From NCBI GenBank assembly GCA_002347125.1, contig DDXG01000034.1, positions 1 to 14,051 of the forward strand: 14,051 nt of DNA. The letters run 5' to 3'. Below are positions 6,075 to 12,783 of this stretch, one piece after another; the stretch's first letter is position 1; every line of letters begins with the position of its first letter. The notes beneath the pieces are model-generated. The model was given only the letters and a program-made list of their open reading frames with translations, had not been told where the DNA came from and did not search any database. The position numbers and the translations under genes were made by a program. Source of the stretch: Phycisphaerales bacterium UBA2266 (GTDB taxonomy: Bacteria > Planctomycetota > Phycisphaerae > Sedimentisphaerales > Anaerobacaceae).

Positions 6075-6102
6075 TTGATGCGCGGGGCCCGGCTGTTATA
6101 AT
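6075..6102 (+). promoter_or_regulatory. Predicted promoter for the MNT-HEPN pair
   Basis: TTGATG (6075-6080), 16-bp spacer, TATAAT (6097-6102, perfect -10). Transcription would begin near 6109, about 60 nt before the start codon. Confidence 0.6.
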
Positions 6103-6158
6103 GCACTGCGTAGTCCTACCGGATGCGCGGTTTTCAGGCGTACTGGACAGTGGGGCCT

Positions 6159-6166
6159 GGAGGTGA
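6159..6166 (+). promoter_or_regulatory. Shine-Dalgarno site for the MNT gene
   Basis: GGAGGTGA is a near-complete anti-16S match. Its core is 8 nt before GTG 6172, which is therefore preferred to the GTG at 6163 that lies inside the site itself. Confidence 0.65.
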
Positions 6167-6171
6167 ACGCA

Positions 6172-6480
6172 GTGGTGCAGATAGCGCTGGACAAAGAGCG
6201 AATTGTGGCGTTTTGCCGACGCTGGATGATAACCGAGATGGCCTTGTTTGGCTCGGTGTTGCGAGATGATTTCGGCCCTGACAGCGATGTCGATGTGCTG
6301 GTTACGTTCGCCGAAGGGGCCCGACGCACCCTGTTTGACCTCGTGCGCATGCAGGAGGAATTAAAGGGTGTGTTCGGACGTGAAGTCGATCTTGTGGAAC
6401 GAGCCGCGATGGAGAAGAGCCGCAATTACATTCGCCGCCAGGATATCCTCAGCTCTCTGGAGACGATTCATGCGACGTGA
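6172..6480 (+). CDS. MNT-domain minimal nucleotidyltransferase, MntA-like antitoxin
   Basis: A 102-residue protein of the minimal nucleotidyltransferase family. Motifs: G27-S28 followed by D39-V40-D41 (GSVLRDDFGPDSDVDVLV, the GSx10DxD signature) and the third acidic residue D73 in REVDLV. All three metal-binding acids are present, so catalysis is plausible. In characterised MntA-HepT systems this partner inactivates the HEPN toxin by attaching AMP to a tyrosine next to its active site. The gene overlaps hepT by 11 nt (6470-6480), as expected for a coupled pair. The start is GTG 6172, chosen from the strong Shine-Dalgarno site; GTG 6163 would add three residues. Confidence 0.87.
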   Translation: MVQIALDKERIVAFCRRWMITEMALFGSVLRDDFGPDSDVDVLVTFAEGARRTLFDLVRMQEELKGVFGREVDLVERAAMEKSRNYIRRQDILSSLETIHAT

Positions 6481-6811
6481 CGCGGCGTATCTGCTGGATA
6501 TGCTGATCGCCGCGCGGGAGGCGCGTGGTTTTGCCGTGGGGTTGACGTGGGAGCAGTTCGAGGAAAGCCGCCTCCATCAGAATGCCGTTATCCGGTCGCT
6601 GGAGACAATCGGGGAGGCCGCAGCAAGGATGTCAGACGAGTTCCGCGACGCCCACCCCGAGTTGCCGTGGTTCGAAATGACCGGGATGCGCAATCGGCTC
6701 ATCCACGGCTATTTTGAGGTCGATCTGTTGGAGGTATGGGATACGCTTCAGACAGATGTTCCAAGTCTTGTCGCGGCGATCGAAGCACTTCTGGGGGCAA
6801 CGGGGGACTGA
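6470..6811 (+). CDS. HEPN-domain ribonuclease, HepT-like toxin (DUF86)
   Basis: A 113-residue all-alpha HEPN protein, normal length for the DUF86/HepT group. The catalytic motif is complete: R74, H79 and Y81 in RNRLIHGYF, the RX4HXY signature. The same tyrosine type is the AMP acceptor in studied HepT proteins. N-terminal helices contain the usual LLDMLIAAR and IRSLETIGEAA blocks. The toxin is a metal-independent RNase acting as a dimer. The ATG at 6470 overlaps the MNT stop. The gene is followed by a 48-bp gap and a convergent gene, with no obvious intrinsic terminator. Confidence 0.88.
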   Translation: MRRDAAYLLDMLIAAREARGFAVGLTWEQFEESRLHQNAVIRSLETIGEAAARMSDEFRDAHPELPWFEMTGMRNRLIHGYFEVDLLEVWDTLQTDVPSLVAAIEALLGATGD

Positions 6812-6859
6812 CCCAGAGTCGCTCGGTTTGCAGCCCTTTCGCCGTCCTCTGAGACAGGC

Positions 6860-7162
6860 TCAGTGGGGCAGGGGCGCGGGCTGTGGCTGCGGGGGACGCT
6901 GGGCCATCATCTGCTGCATCTGCTGCTGGACCATTCGAAGTTGCCGCTGGACGGGCCAATCGCCGAAGGCCAGGACGAAGATCATGATGATATTGGCGAT
7001 GGGGACGAACATGAGCAGGCCGAAGGCCCAGCCGTAGCCGGCCTTGGCGAAGATCTTGCACCAGATCACGATGGCGAGAATCAGGAAGGCCAGCCCGAAA
7101 AGGGCCGCCAGGAGGATCATGATCGGTGCGACCACCAGCATTGCGTCCGAACTACTGTTCAT
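6860..7162 (-). CDS. Small two-helix membrane protein, function unknown
   Basis: A 100-residue protein with two hydrophobic segments, about residues 9-34 and 43-66, separated by a short WCKIFAKAGYGW loop. A hydrophilic tail rich in Gln, Met and Pro (QQQMQQMMAQRPPQPQP) follows. The KAGYGW turn followed by a FVPIANIIM helix is common in small uncharacterised bacterial inner-membrane proteins; no enzymatic motif is seen. AAGGAG lies 8 nt before ATG 7162 and fixes the start. It lies 102 bp downstream of queE on the same strand and has its own possible promoter, so membership of the queuosine operon is uncertain. Confidence 0.75.
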   Translation of the reverse strand: MNSSSDAMLVVAPIMILLAALFGLAFLILAIVIWCKIFAKAGYGWAFGLLMFVPIANIIMIFVLAFGDWPVQRQLRMVQQQMQQMMAQRPPQPQPAPLPH

Positions 7163-7220
7163 CTGTGTTTCTCCTTCAATAAGAGCAATGAGAGCATTTC
7201 AATGTGTCGGAAACCGCATC

Positions 7221-7250
7221 AATATACGCCGTCGTGACGGCAATACTCAA
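7221..7250 (-). promoter_or_regulatory. Possible promoter with palindrome in the spacer
   Basis: On the minus strand: TTGAGT (7250-7245), 18-bp spacer, TATATT (7226-7221). The spacer contains a perfect palindrome, GCCGTC and GACGGC around two bases (7228-7241). It could be an operator in the promoter of the small membrane protein, or a weak terminator stem after queE; no U-tract follows. Confidence 0.35.
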
Positions 7251-7264
7251 ATGTTTTGTTGAAA

Positions 7265-7945
7265 TTATGCGCCGCGCCGGTTATCCCAGAGCAGGATGTG
7301 CAGGCGGGGGCAGAAGGTCAGGCCGTGTTGTTTGCACAGGTCGGCGACGAGGGGGGATTCGCGGACCAGCTCGTCACGGGTGGCCGCCTGGGGCATGAGC
7401 AGGACCTTCTCGCGGTTGACTGGGGCCAGATCGCGGAGGACCGCTTCGATTTCGTCGAGGTCGGCCGGGGCGTCCACGACGAATTTGAGCTGGTAGTCGT
7501 AGGTGTCGAGCAGGACTCGGAGGACGGCGAGGTTGAAGCGGGCCGGCTCATGGATGTGGGCCAGGCGCGGGTCCTCGGGCGTGGAATTGCCGAGCTTGGG
7601 GCTGATGCTCATGAGGTTGCAGGCGATGCGGGGATCGTGGGCGATGCCGGCCGTCTCGATGGTGATATGTGCGTCGGCGTCCCGCAGGGCGACGGTCAGG
7701 TCCGGCAGGTCGGGGGCCATCATGGGTTCGCCGCCGGTGATGACGACGTGGCGGCAGGGGTATTGGCGGACGGCACGGACAATGTCGTCGAGGGGCATGG
7801 GATCGCCCTGCTCGGCGGACCATGCGTACCGGGTATCGCACCAGCGGCATCGCAACGGGCAGCCCGCCAGGCGGACGAAGACACTGGGGACGCCGGCAAG
7901 CTGGCCCTCGCCCTGGAGGGAGTAGAATATCTCAGTCACGTTCAT
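7265..7945 (-). CDS. queE: 7-carboxy-7-deazaguanine synthase, radical SAM
   Basis: A 226-residue radical SAM enzyme that converts 6-carboxytetrahydropterin to 7-carboxy-7-deazaguanine in the queuosine/preQ1 pathway. The [4Fe-4S] cysteines are C29, C33 and C36 (CPLRCRWC, the CX3CX2C form), and the SAM-binding glycine motif is T70-G-G-E-P74. The N-terminal EIFYSLQGEG block is diagnostic of QueE. Length is normal. The ATG at 7945 is 9 nt after the queC stop, so the two are almost certainly one transcript. No good Shine-Dalgarno site is visible, which suggests coupling to queC translation. Confidence 0.95.
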   Translation of the reverse strand: MNVTEIFYSLQGEGQLAGVPSVFVRLAGCPLRCRWCDTRYAWSAEQGDPMPLDDIVRAVRQYPCRHVVITGGEPMMAPDLPDLTVALRDADAHITIETAGIAHDPRIACNLMSISPKLGNSTPEDPRLAHIHEPARFNLAVLRVLLDTYDYQLKFVVDAPADLDEIEAVLRDLAPVNREKVLLMPQAATRDELVRESPLVADLCKQHGLTFCPRLHILLWDNRRGA

Positions 7946-7954
7946 GGCGGCGAG

Positions 7955-8653
7955 CTATGGCGCGTATTCTGTGGGATCGGTCAGTCCCGTCTGGGCGAAA
8001 CCCCTCATGCGGAGCCTGCATGAGTCGCAGCGGCCGCAGGCCCGGCCGTCGGGGGTCGGGTCATAGCAACTGTGCGTCAGGGCATAATCGACGCCCAGTT
8101 CCATTCCGGTGTGGATGATCTGGGCCTTGGCCATGTGGACAATGGGGGCGTGGATGCGGTAGACCCCCCTGCCCTCGACGGCCGCGGCCGTGGCGAGGTT
8201 GGCCATCGTCTCATAGGCGGCGATGAATTCGGCTCGGCAATCCGGGTAGCCGCTGTAGTCGGTGGCGTTGACGCCGATGAAGATGTCGAAGCTGCCCAGT
8301 GCCTCGGCCAGCGCCAGCGCGTAGCTAAGGAAGATGGTGTTGCGGGCCGGCACATAAGTAATAGGTATAGCAGGCCCTGCGGCCGGATCGGGATGGTCTT
8401 TGGGCACGGCGATAGCCGGGTCGGTCAGAGCCGAGCCCGCGAAGGCGGCCGGGTCGATGTCAATGATCCGGTGGTCGAAGACGTTCATCGAGGCGGCCAC
8501 CTTGACGGCGGCCCGGACCTCCCGGGCATGTCGCTGACCGTAACGGAAGGTCAGCGCATGGCATTCAAAGCCCTGGCTGCGGGCGATGGCGAGCGTCGTC
8601 GCGGAGTCGAGCCCGCCACTAAGAAGAACGATAGCCTTTCTGGGCGTTGCCAT
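7955..8653 (-). CDS. queC: 7-cyano-7-deazaguanine (preQ0) synthase
   Basis: A 232-residue ATP-dependent enzyme converting 7-carboxy-7-deazaguanine and ammonia to preQ0. The PP-loop ATP motif S12-G-G-L-D-S17 is complete. The C-terminal zinc site has C196, C206, C209 and C212 (HSCYDPTPDGRACGRCDSC region). Family blocks FRYGQRH and VPARNTIFLSYALALAEALG are present. The start ATG 8653 gives MATPRKAIVLLSGG. Longer in-frame starts reaching 8854 are rejected because the predicted promoter -10 at 8735-8730 lies inside that extension. First gene of a queC-queE operon, divergent from queF. Confidence 0.95.
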   Translation of the reverse strand: MATPRKAIVLLSGGLDSATTLAIARSQGFECHALTFRYGQRHAREVRAAVKVAASMNVFDHRIIDIDPAAFAGSALTDPAIAVPKDHPDPAAGPAIPITYVPARNTIFLSYALALAEALGSFDIFIGVNATDYSGYPDCRAEFIAAYETMANLATAAAVEGRGVYRIHAPIVHMAKAQIIHTGMELGVDYALTHSCYDPTPDGRACGRCDSCRLRMRGFAQTGLTDPTEYAP

Positions 8654-8729
8654 GCGTGGATTGTCGGTACAGGCTGCTGGTCCGCCACCGCGGCTCCAGC
8701 GGTGCTCAGCGTCGTATATATAGAGGCAG

Positions 8730-8758
8730 ATTGTACCGGGTGTGGGCGGCTGTGTCAA
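8730..8758 (-). promoter_or_regulatory. Predicted strong promoter for queC-queE
   Basis: On the minus strand: TTGACA (8758-8753), 17-bp spacer, TACAAT (8735-8730), one mismatch from full consensus. Predicted leader is about 70 nt. No preQ1 riboswitch of known type was recognised in it. Confidence 0.72.
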
Positions 8759-8810
8759 AAGAGGTATTCTGTGCCTCCGTATTATCCGGCCGGATGGGGC
8801 CGGTTGGGGC

Positions 8811-8839
8811 TTGAGGGGGCGGCCGGGCGGGTGTATACT
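8811..8839 (+). promoter_or_regulatory. Predicted promoter for queF
   Basis: TTGAGG (8811-8816), 17-bp spacer, TATACT (8834-8839). Transcription would start near 8846, about 28 nt before ATG 8874. It is divergent from the queC promoter, with about 50 bp between the -35 boxes. Confidence 0.6.
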
Positions 8840-8873
8840 GTGTCTATGAGCCAATTGATCAGGGTCATGACCG

Positions 8874-9230
8874 ATGCGTAGTGCGCCGTCGCTGGAACTG
8901 TTTGAGAATCCGTGCCCGCGGCGGGATTATGTCATTACCATCCGCGCCCCGGAGTTCACGAGCGTCTGCCCCAAGACGGGCCAGCCGGATTTCGGCGAGA
9001 TCGGGATTGAGTACTGCCCCGAGAAGTACTGCATTGAACTCAAGAGCCTGAAGTACTATCTCCAGGGCTATCGGAATGAGGGCATCTTCTATGAGGCGGT
9101 GACGAATCGGATACTGGACGACCTGGCCGCGGCCTGCCGGCCCAGGTGGATGAAGGTAACGTCGCGGTTTACGCCGCGCGGCGGGATCACGACGCAGGTG
9201 GCCGCCGAGTACAAGGCTGAGACTGGATGA
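8874..9230 (+). CDS. queF: NADPH-dependent preQ0 reductase (type I QueF)
   Basis: A 118-residue T-fold enzyme that reduces preQ0 to preQ1, the last free-base step of queuosine synthesis. The catalytic cysteine C32 and acid D39 (TSVCPKTGQPDF) are separated by seven residues, as in Bacillus QueF C55/D62. E74 in the LKYYLQGYRNEGIFYE segment matches the substrate-binding glutamate. Short length marks the unimodular class. ATG 8874 gives an N-terminus aligned with family members. It is transcribed away from queC-queE but completes the same pathway. The stop is 39 nt before the next gene, so co-transcription with it is likely. Confidence 0.95.
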   Translation: MRSAPSLELFENPCPRRDYVITIRAPEFTSVCPKTGQPDFGEIGIEYCPEKYCIELKSLKYYLQGYRNEGIFYEAVTNRILDDLAAACRPRWMKVTSRFTPRGGITTQVAAEYKAETG

Positions 9231-9269
9231 GCCCGGCTGTGGTCCGGGTGTTTGCAGCGAGGTTTGGCT

Positions 9270-9779
9270 ATGGCGATTACATTTCATTGCGATCACTGCG
9301 GCAAGAAGATCAATGCAAAAGAGGACAACGCCGGTCGATGGGGCAAGTGTCCATCGTGCCACAACCGGGTATACGTGCCGGATTTGTCGGGGGACCCGAA
9401 CGAGTTGAAGCTGGCGCCGCTGGATGACGAAGAAATTGAACGGCAGCAGCAGTTGCTGGCGGAGACGCACCGGCTGACTCTGGATATTCTGCAGGAGCGC
9501 GTGGTGCCGGATGAGTTGCGGCCCGCGGCGGACGTTCCGGTGGCGCAGATGAGCGAGGAGGAGCTGTATCACAAGATTGTCCGGTATCTGCGGCAGATGG
9601 CGGACGGGAACCTGGATGCGGCGGATCGAACGGCGGCGGTGATTCGCACGAGCAAGAAGCATGCCAAGGCGATCCTGGACCGCATCTCGGTCAGCGAGAT
9701 TCCGGAGGCGGAGCTGGCGGACATCCCGCCGCATGTGCTCAGCGGATTCATCCGGACGCTGCGGTCGAACATCACATGA
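9270..9779 (+). CDS. Zinc-ribbon protein of unknown function
   Basis: A 169-residue protein opening with a zinc ribbon: C7 and C10 (FHCDHCGKKI), C27 and C30 (GKCPSCHNRVYVPD). The remainder is acidic and helical, with a central EEIERQQQLLAETHRL segment likely to form a coiled coil or amphipathic helix and no catalytic motif. Similar ribbon-first proteins of unknown role are common in planctomycetes (general knowledge, not searched). The ATG at 9270 follows GAGG at 9259-9262 with 7-nt spacing. An upstream in-frame TTG at 9252 is rejected because it lacks a site and separates the start from the conserved ribbon. Only 39 bp follows queF, so it may share that transcript; any link with queuosine is speculation. 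Confidence 0.78.
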   Translation: MAITFHCDHCGKKINAKEDNAGRWGKCPSCHNRVYVPDLSGDPNELKLAPLDDEEIERQQQLLAETHRLTLDILQERVVPDELRPAADVPVAQMSEEELYHKIVRYLRQMADGNLDAADRTAAVIRTSKKHAKAILDRISVSEIPEAELADIPPHVLSGFIRTLRSNIT

Positions 9780-9895
9780 TTTCTCATCGGGAGTAGGCGG
9801 CCGCCTGGGCTGGAGAGGCGGGCTGTCGGTCGGCGGACGGCGGGGGATATTCTCGGTCTTTCGGCGCTTTCGGTGCGTTTATGGGGGGGGCGGTT

Positions 9896-9923
9896 TTGGC
9901 GCGGGGACAACCTATTCTATACT
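9896..9923 (+). promoter_or_regulatory. Possible promoter for the glycogen synthase-like gene
   Basis: TTGGCG (9896-9901), 16-bp spacer, TATACT (9918-9923), in an AT-rich patch within the 207-bp gap before the gene. The remaining leader is about 55-60 nt. The -35 is weak. The rest of the gap (9780-9895) shows G-rich DNA with no gene. Confidence 0.42.
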
Positions 9924-9986
9924 ATAGGTAGGAGTATGATGGGCCGGTGACGGAACGCCGCGATGTGACTTGGGGAGCAACTTACC

Positions 9987-11792
9987 ATGACGAACGACAT
10001 CACGGTAGTGCACGTCACCCACGAAACCGTCGGCAAGGTGGGGGGCATCGGGGCCGTTCTGGACGGCTTCTTCACGAGTCCGACGTACCTTGACGCGGTG
10101 GACCGCAACATCCTTGTAGGACCGCTCTTCACGACGGAGGGGTCGGTCTTGGACCGGCTCGGGCCGGGCGGAGAGGTGTTGTATTCGTCCATCGACGGAT
10201 TCATTAATCCGGGTTATGCATCGGCATTTCGGCGGATTGAGGGCACCTACAACGCGGGAATTGTGTATGGGCGCCGCACGTTCACCGATCCGCGGACGGG
10301 CGTGACCAGCTCGCCGGAGGTGTTGCTGATCGACGTGCGACACGTGGAGCGGGGGGTTCTCAATGATTTCAAGCGACGGCTCTTCGAGGAGTTCGGGATC
10401 CGGAGCCATCTGTATGAGAACTTGTGGGAGTTCGAGCAATATGTTCGTCTGGCGCCGGTGGCGCTGGAGGCGCTGAAGGCCCTGGGAGCGGCGAAGGAAT
10501 CCAGTGTTATCATCTCGCACGAGTTCATGGGCATGCCGACCGTTCTGGCGGCGATCATGGATCCGACGTGCGACTTCCGCACGGTGTTTCACGCCCATGA
10601 AGTGGCGACCATGCGGCGGATCGTGGAGCAGTATTCCGGCCACGACACCATGTACTACAATGTGATCCGCCAGGCGCGCGAGGAAGGACTCTACGTGGAC
10701 GAGGTCTTCGGGGACCAGAGCACGTACTTCAAGCATTGTCTCGTGGAGGCGGCGAAGTACTGCGACCATATCTTTGCGGTCGGCGATTTCGTGGTCGATG
10801 AGATGCGGTTTCTCGGGTCGGAATTTGCCGGCGTGGACATCGACATCATTTACAACGGCGTGCCGGCGTATGAGATTACCCCGGCCGAGAAACTGCGCTC
10901 AAAGGCCAGACTGCAGCAGTACTGCGAGAACCTGCTGGGGTATCGGCCCGACTGCATCTTCACGCATGTGACGCGGCTGGTGCGCAGCAAGGGGCTTTGG
11001 CGCGACCTGCTGGTGCTCGGCACGCTGGAGAAGGAGTTCGAGAACCAGGGCAAGACGGGTGTATTCTACGTGTTGTCCACGGAGGTGGCCCAGCGCCGAA
11101 GCTGCGATATCTTCGAGATGGAGCGGCGCTACGGCTGGCCGGTGTCGCACCGCGAGGGCTGGCCCGATATGTCGGGCGGAGAGACGGAGTTCTACACCGC
11201 CGTTCAAGCGTTCAACGCGAGAAGCCGCAATATCAAGATCGTGTTCGTGAACCAGTTCGGGTTCAGCCGGTCCGACTGCGGGGTGAAGATGCCCGAAGAT
11301 ATGGAGTTCATGGACATCCGCAAGGGCACCGACGTGGAATTCGGCCAGAGCATCTATGAGCCATTCGGCATCAGCCACTTCGAGCCGCTGACATTTGGGG
11401 GTATCTGCGTGATCAGCAGCGTCAGCGGGTGCGGAGGGTTCCTGCGGGATGTGTTGGAGCGAGAGGACGTCCAGGCGGAGATTGCCGAGGTGCATGACGG
11501 CGAGGTGCGTAATGTGATTGTCGCGGACTACACGGATCTGGGTGGGCGGCCGTTCTCTGATATCGAAGACCTGTTGACGATCCATCGAGAGGTTCGCGAT
11601 GAGATTGAGGCGAGGGTGGCTCGCCACGTGGCGCATCGAATCCTGGCCAACCTGCCTCGCAACGACGCGGACATCGAAAGCATGATCCGCACCGGATACA
11701 CGCTGGCCAGGGATATGAGTTGGAGCGAGGTTGTGGAGAACTACCTGCTTGCGACGCTCCGCAAGTCTCCGCCGCGACTGCGGATACGTTAA
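9987..11792 (+). CDS. GT-B glycosyltransferase, glycogen/starch synthase-like
   Basis: A 601-residue cytoplasmic glycosyltransferase most like the GT5 glycogen/starch synthase group, which extends alpha-1,4-glucan from nucleotide-glucose. The N-terminal domain opens VVHVTHETVGKVGGIG, with K17-V-G-G in place of the usual KTGG. An SHEFMGMPT segment and FHAHE (H202, H204) follow. The C-terminal domain has R330 and K335 (VTRLVRSKGL), the expected basic pair for the donor phosphates, and an EX7E motif with E458 and E466 (YEPFGISHFEPLTFGG). It is about 120 residues longer than E. coli GlgA. Donor (ADP- or UDP-glucose) and product cannot be settled from sequence. ATG 9987 follows GGGGAG with 9-nt spacing. 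It is likely a single-gene unit ending at the terminator at 11821-11846. Confidence 0.82.
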   Translation: MTNDITVVHVTHETVGKVGGIGAVLDGFFTSPTYLDAVDRNILVGPLFTTEGSVLDRLGPGGEVLYSSIDGFINPGYASAFRRIEGTYNAGIVYGRRTFTDPRTGVTSSPEVLLIDVRHVERGVLNDFKRRLFEEFGIRSHLYENLWEFEQYVRLAPVALEALKALGAAKESSVIISHEFMGMPTVLAAIMDPTCDFRTVFHAHEVATMRRIVEQYSGHDTMYYNVIRQAREEGLYVDEVFGDQSTYFKHCLVEAAKYCDHIFAVGDFVVDEMRFLGSEFAGVDIDIIYNGVPAYEITPAEKLRSKARLQQYCENLLGYRPDCIFTHVTRLVRSKGLWRDLLVLGTLEKEFENQGKTGVFYVLSTEVAQRRSCDIFEMERRYGWPVSHREGWPDMSGGETEFYTAVQAFNARSRNIKIVFVNQFGFSRSDCGVKMPEDMEFMDIRKGTDVEFGQSIYEPFGISHFEPLTFGGICVISSVSGCGGFLRDVLEREDVQAEIAEVHDGEVRNVIVADYTDLGGRPFSDIEDLLTIHREVRDEIEARVARHVAHRILANLPRNDADIESMIRTGYTLARDMSWSEVVENYLLATLRKSPPRLRIR

Positions 11793-11820
11793 GAAGCCCT
11801 CACCGAACAAGAGCTTGAGA

Positions 11821-11846
11821 GGCCGTCGTTGTGACGGCCTTTTTTT
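11821..11846 (+). terminator. Intrinsic terminator after the glycogen synthase-like gene
   Basis: GGCCGTC (11821-11827), loop GTTGT, GACGGCC (11833-11839), followed by seven T (11840-11846). A perfect 7-bp GC-rich stem and U-tract, 28 bp after the stop codon. Confidence 0.92.
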
Positions 11847-11877
11847 CATGGGCCGAGCGAGAAAAACACGGGGGGGC

Positions 11878-11906
11878 TTGACAGGCCGTGAGCGGACACA
11901 TAGAAT
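11878..11906 (+). promoter_or_regulatory. Predicted strong promoter for coaE
   Basis: TTGACA (11878-11883), 17-bp spacer, TAGAAT (11901-11906). Placed just after the terminator. Predicted leader is about 40 nt. Confidence 0.7.
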
Positions 11907-11953
11907 AGGATTCGGCTTGATCGGCTCTCTTGAGACGGTTAGACTGATCAGTT

Positions 11954-12571
11954 GTGGTTCATTCCCGGAAAAAACCTGTCATTGGCCTGCTGGGCGGCAT
12001 CGGTTCGGGCAAGAGTACGGTTGCCCGCATGTTCGGCCGGCTGGGGTGCGGGGTGATTGATGCCGATGCTCTTGCCCATGAGGCCTTGGAGCGGCCGGAC
12101 GTGAAGTGTCGGATCCTCGAGCTTCTCGGGCCGGAGGCGCTCGGCCGGGATGGACGCATCGACCGCGGCCGTGTGGCCCAGGCGGTGTTTGTCGACGGTC
12201 CCAAGCTGGCGTCTCTGACCGCGATTGTTCATCCCGCGGTTCTGGCCGAGGCTGAGGCGATGATGGAGACATACCGGCGGGATTCCCGCATCCGGGCGAT
12301 TGTCCTGGATATGCCCCTGCTGGTGGAGGTTGGGTGGCATGAGAAGTGCGATCGACTGATATTTGTGCGGTGCGACCGGGAAAAACGGCTCGAACGGGCA
12401 AAAAACAAGGATTCTGCAAAAAAAAATGATTTTGAAATCCGTGAGAATTTGCAGATTTCTCTGGACAGGAAGATGCAGCTCGCCGATAATATAGTCGAGA
12501 ACAATTCCGACGAGTCGGCGTTAGCCAGTCAGATCGCCGATATCTTCTCCAATATAGTAGCGAATATATAA
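11954..12571 (+). CDS. coaE: Dephospho-CoA kinase
   Basis: A 205-residue P-loop kinase for the final step of coenzyme A synthesis (phosphorylation of dephospho-CoA). The Walker A motif G14-G-I-G-S-G-K-S21 is complete. D36/D38 in the VIDADALAHE block, H93-P94 and the MPLLVE block (120-125) match the family, as does the C-terminal LDRKMQLAD helix. Length is standard. The start is GTG 11954 with no clear Shine-Dalgarno site. The last third of the gene is noticeably A/T-rich, with A5, A6 and A9 runs (12381-12385, 12400-12405, 12418-12426), unlike the GC-rich first part. rho follows on the same strand after 212 bp. Confidence 0.94.
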   Translation: MVHSRKKPVIGLLGGIGSGKSTVARMFGRLGCGVIDADALAHEALERPDVKCRILELLGPEALGRDGRIDRGRVAQAVFVDGPKLASLTAIVHPAVLAEAEAMMETYRRDSRIRAIVLDMPLLVEVGWHEKCDRLIFVRCDREKRLERAKNKDSAKKNDFEIRENLQISLDRKMQLADNIVENNSDESALASQIADIFSNIVANI

Positions 12572-12783
12572 GTGGGGTTTCCACGGTTTGCACGCAGTCT
12601 CAAGCCTCTTGCGGATTCTTCATTGTGTCCGCGTCCAGGAATGGAGACGATTCGGTATCGCCCCGTTTGAGAGGGTGACCCAAACACAAACGCGACCCGC
12701 CGGGCCTTCCAGCGGGAGCGTCTTCACCGGTTTATCCGGCGGTGGAGGCACCACAGCAAATTCACAGGAACGAAGGAGTGACC
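12572..12783 (+). promoter_or_regulatory. Leader/intergenic region upstream of rho
   Basis: These 212 bp hold no convincing gene or clear promoter. Segments such as 12677-12700 are C-rich and G-poor, as Rho-utilisation sites are. A CCCGC/GCGGG inverted repeat (12696-12700 with 12712-12716) follows. In E. coli, rho is autoregulated through its leader, so a similar role is reasonable but inferred. AAGGAG (12773-12778) is 5 nt before the rho ATG. Confidence 0.35.

Noticed and set aside
8654..8854. 67-residue N-terminal extension of QueC from an upstream start
   Set aside because: The predicted promoter -10 and start of transcription lie inside it, and family members begin close to the PP-loop motif.
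8654..8873. preQ1 riboswitch upstream of queC or queF
   Set aside because: No match by eye to the conserved preQ1-I or preQ1-II core in either leader. A covariance search would be needed to exclude it fully.
9912..10769. 285-codon frame on the minus strand opposite the glycosyltransferase
   Set aside because: Antisense shadow; the plus strand encodes conserved GT-B motifs.
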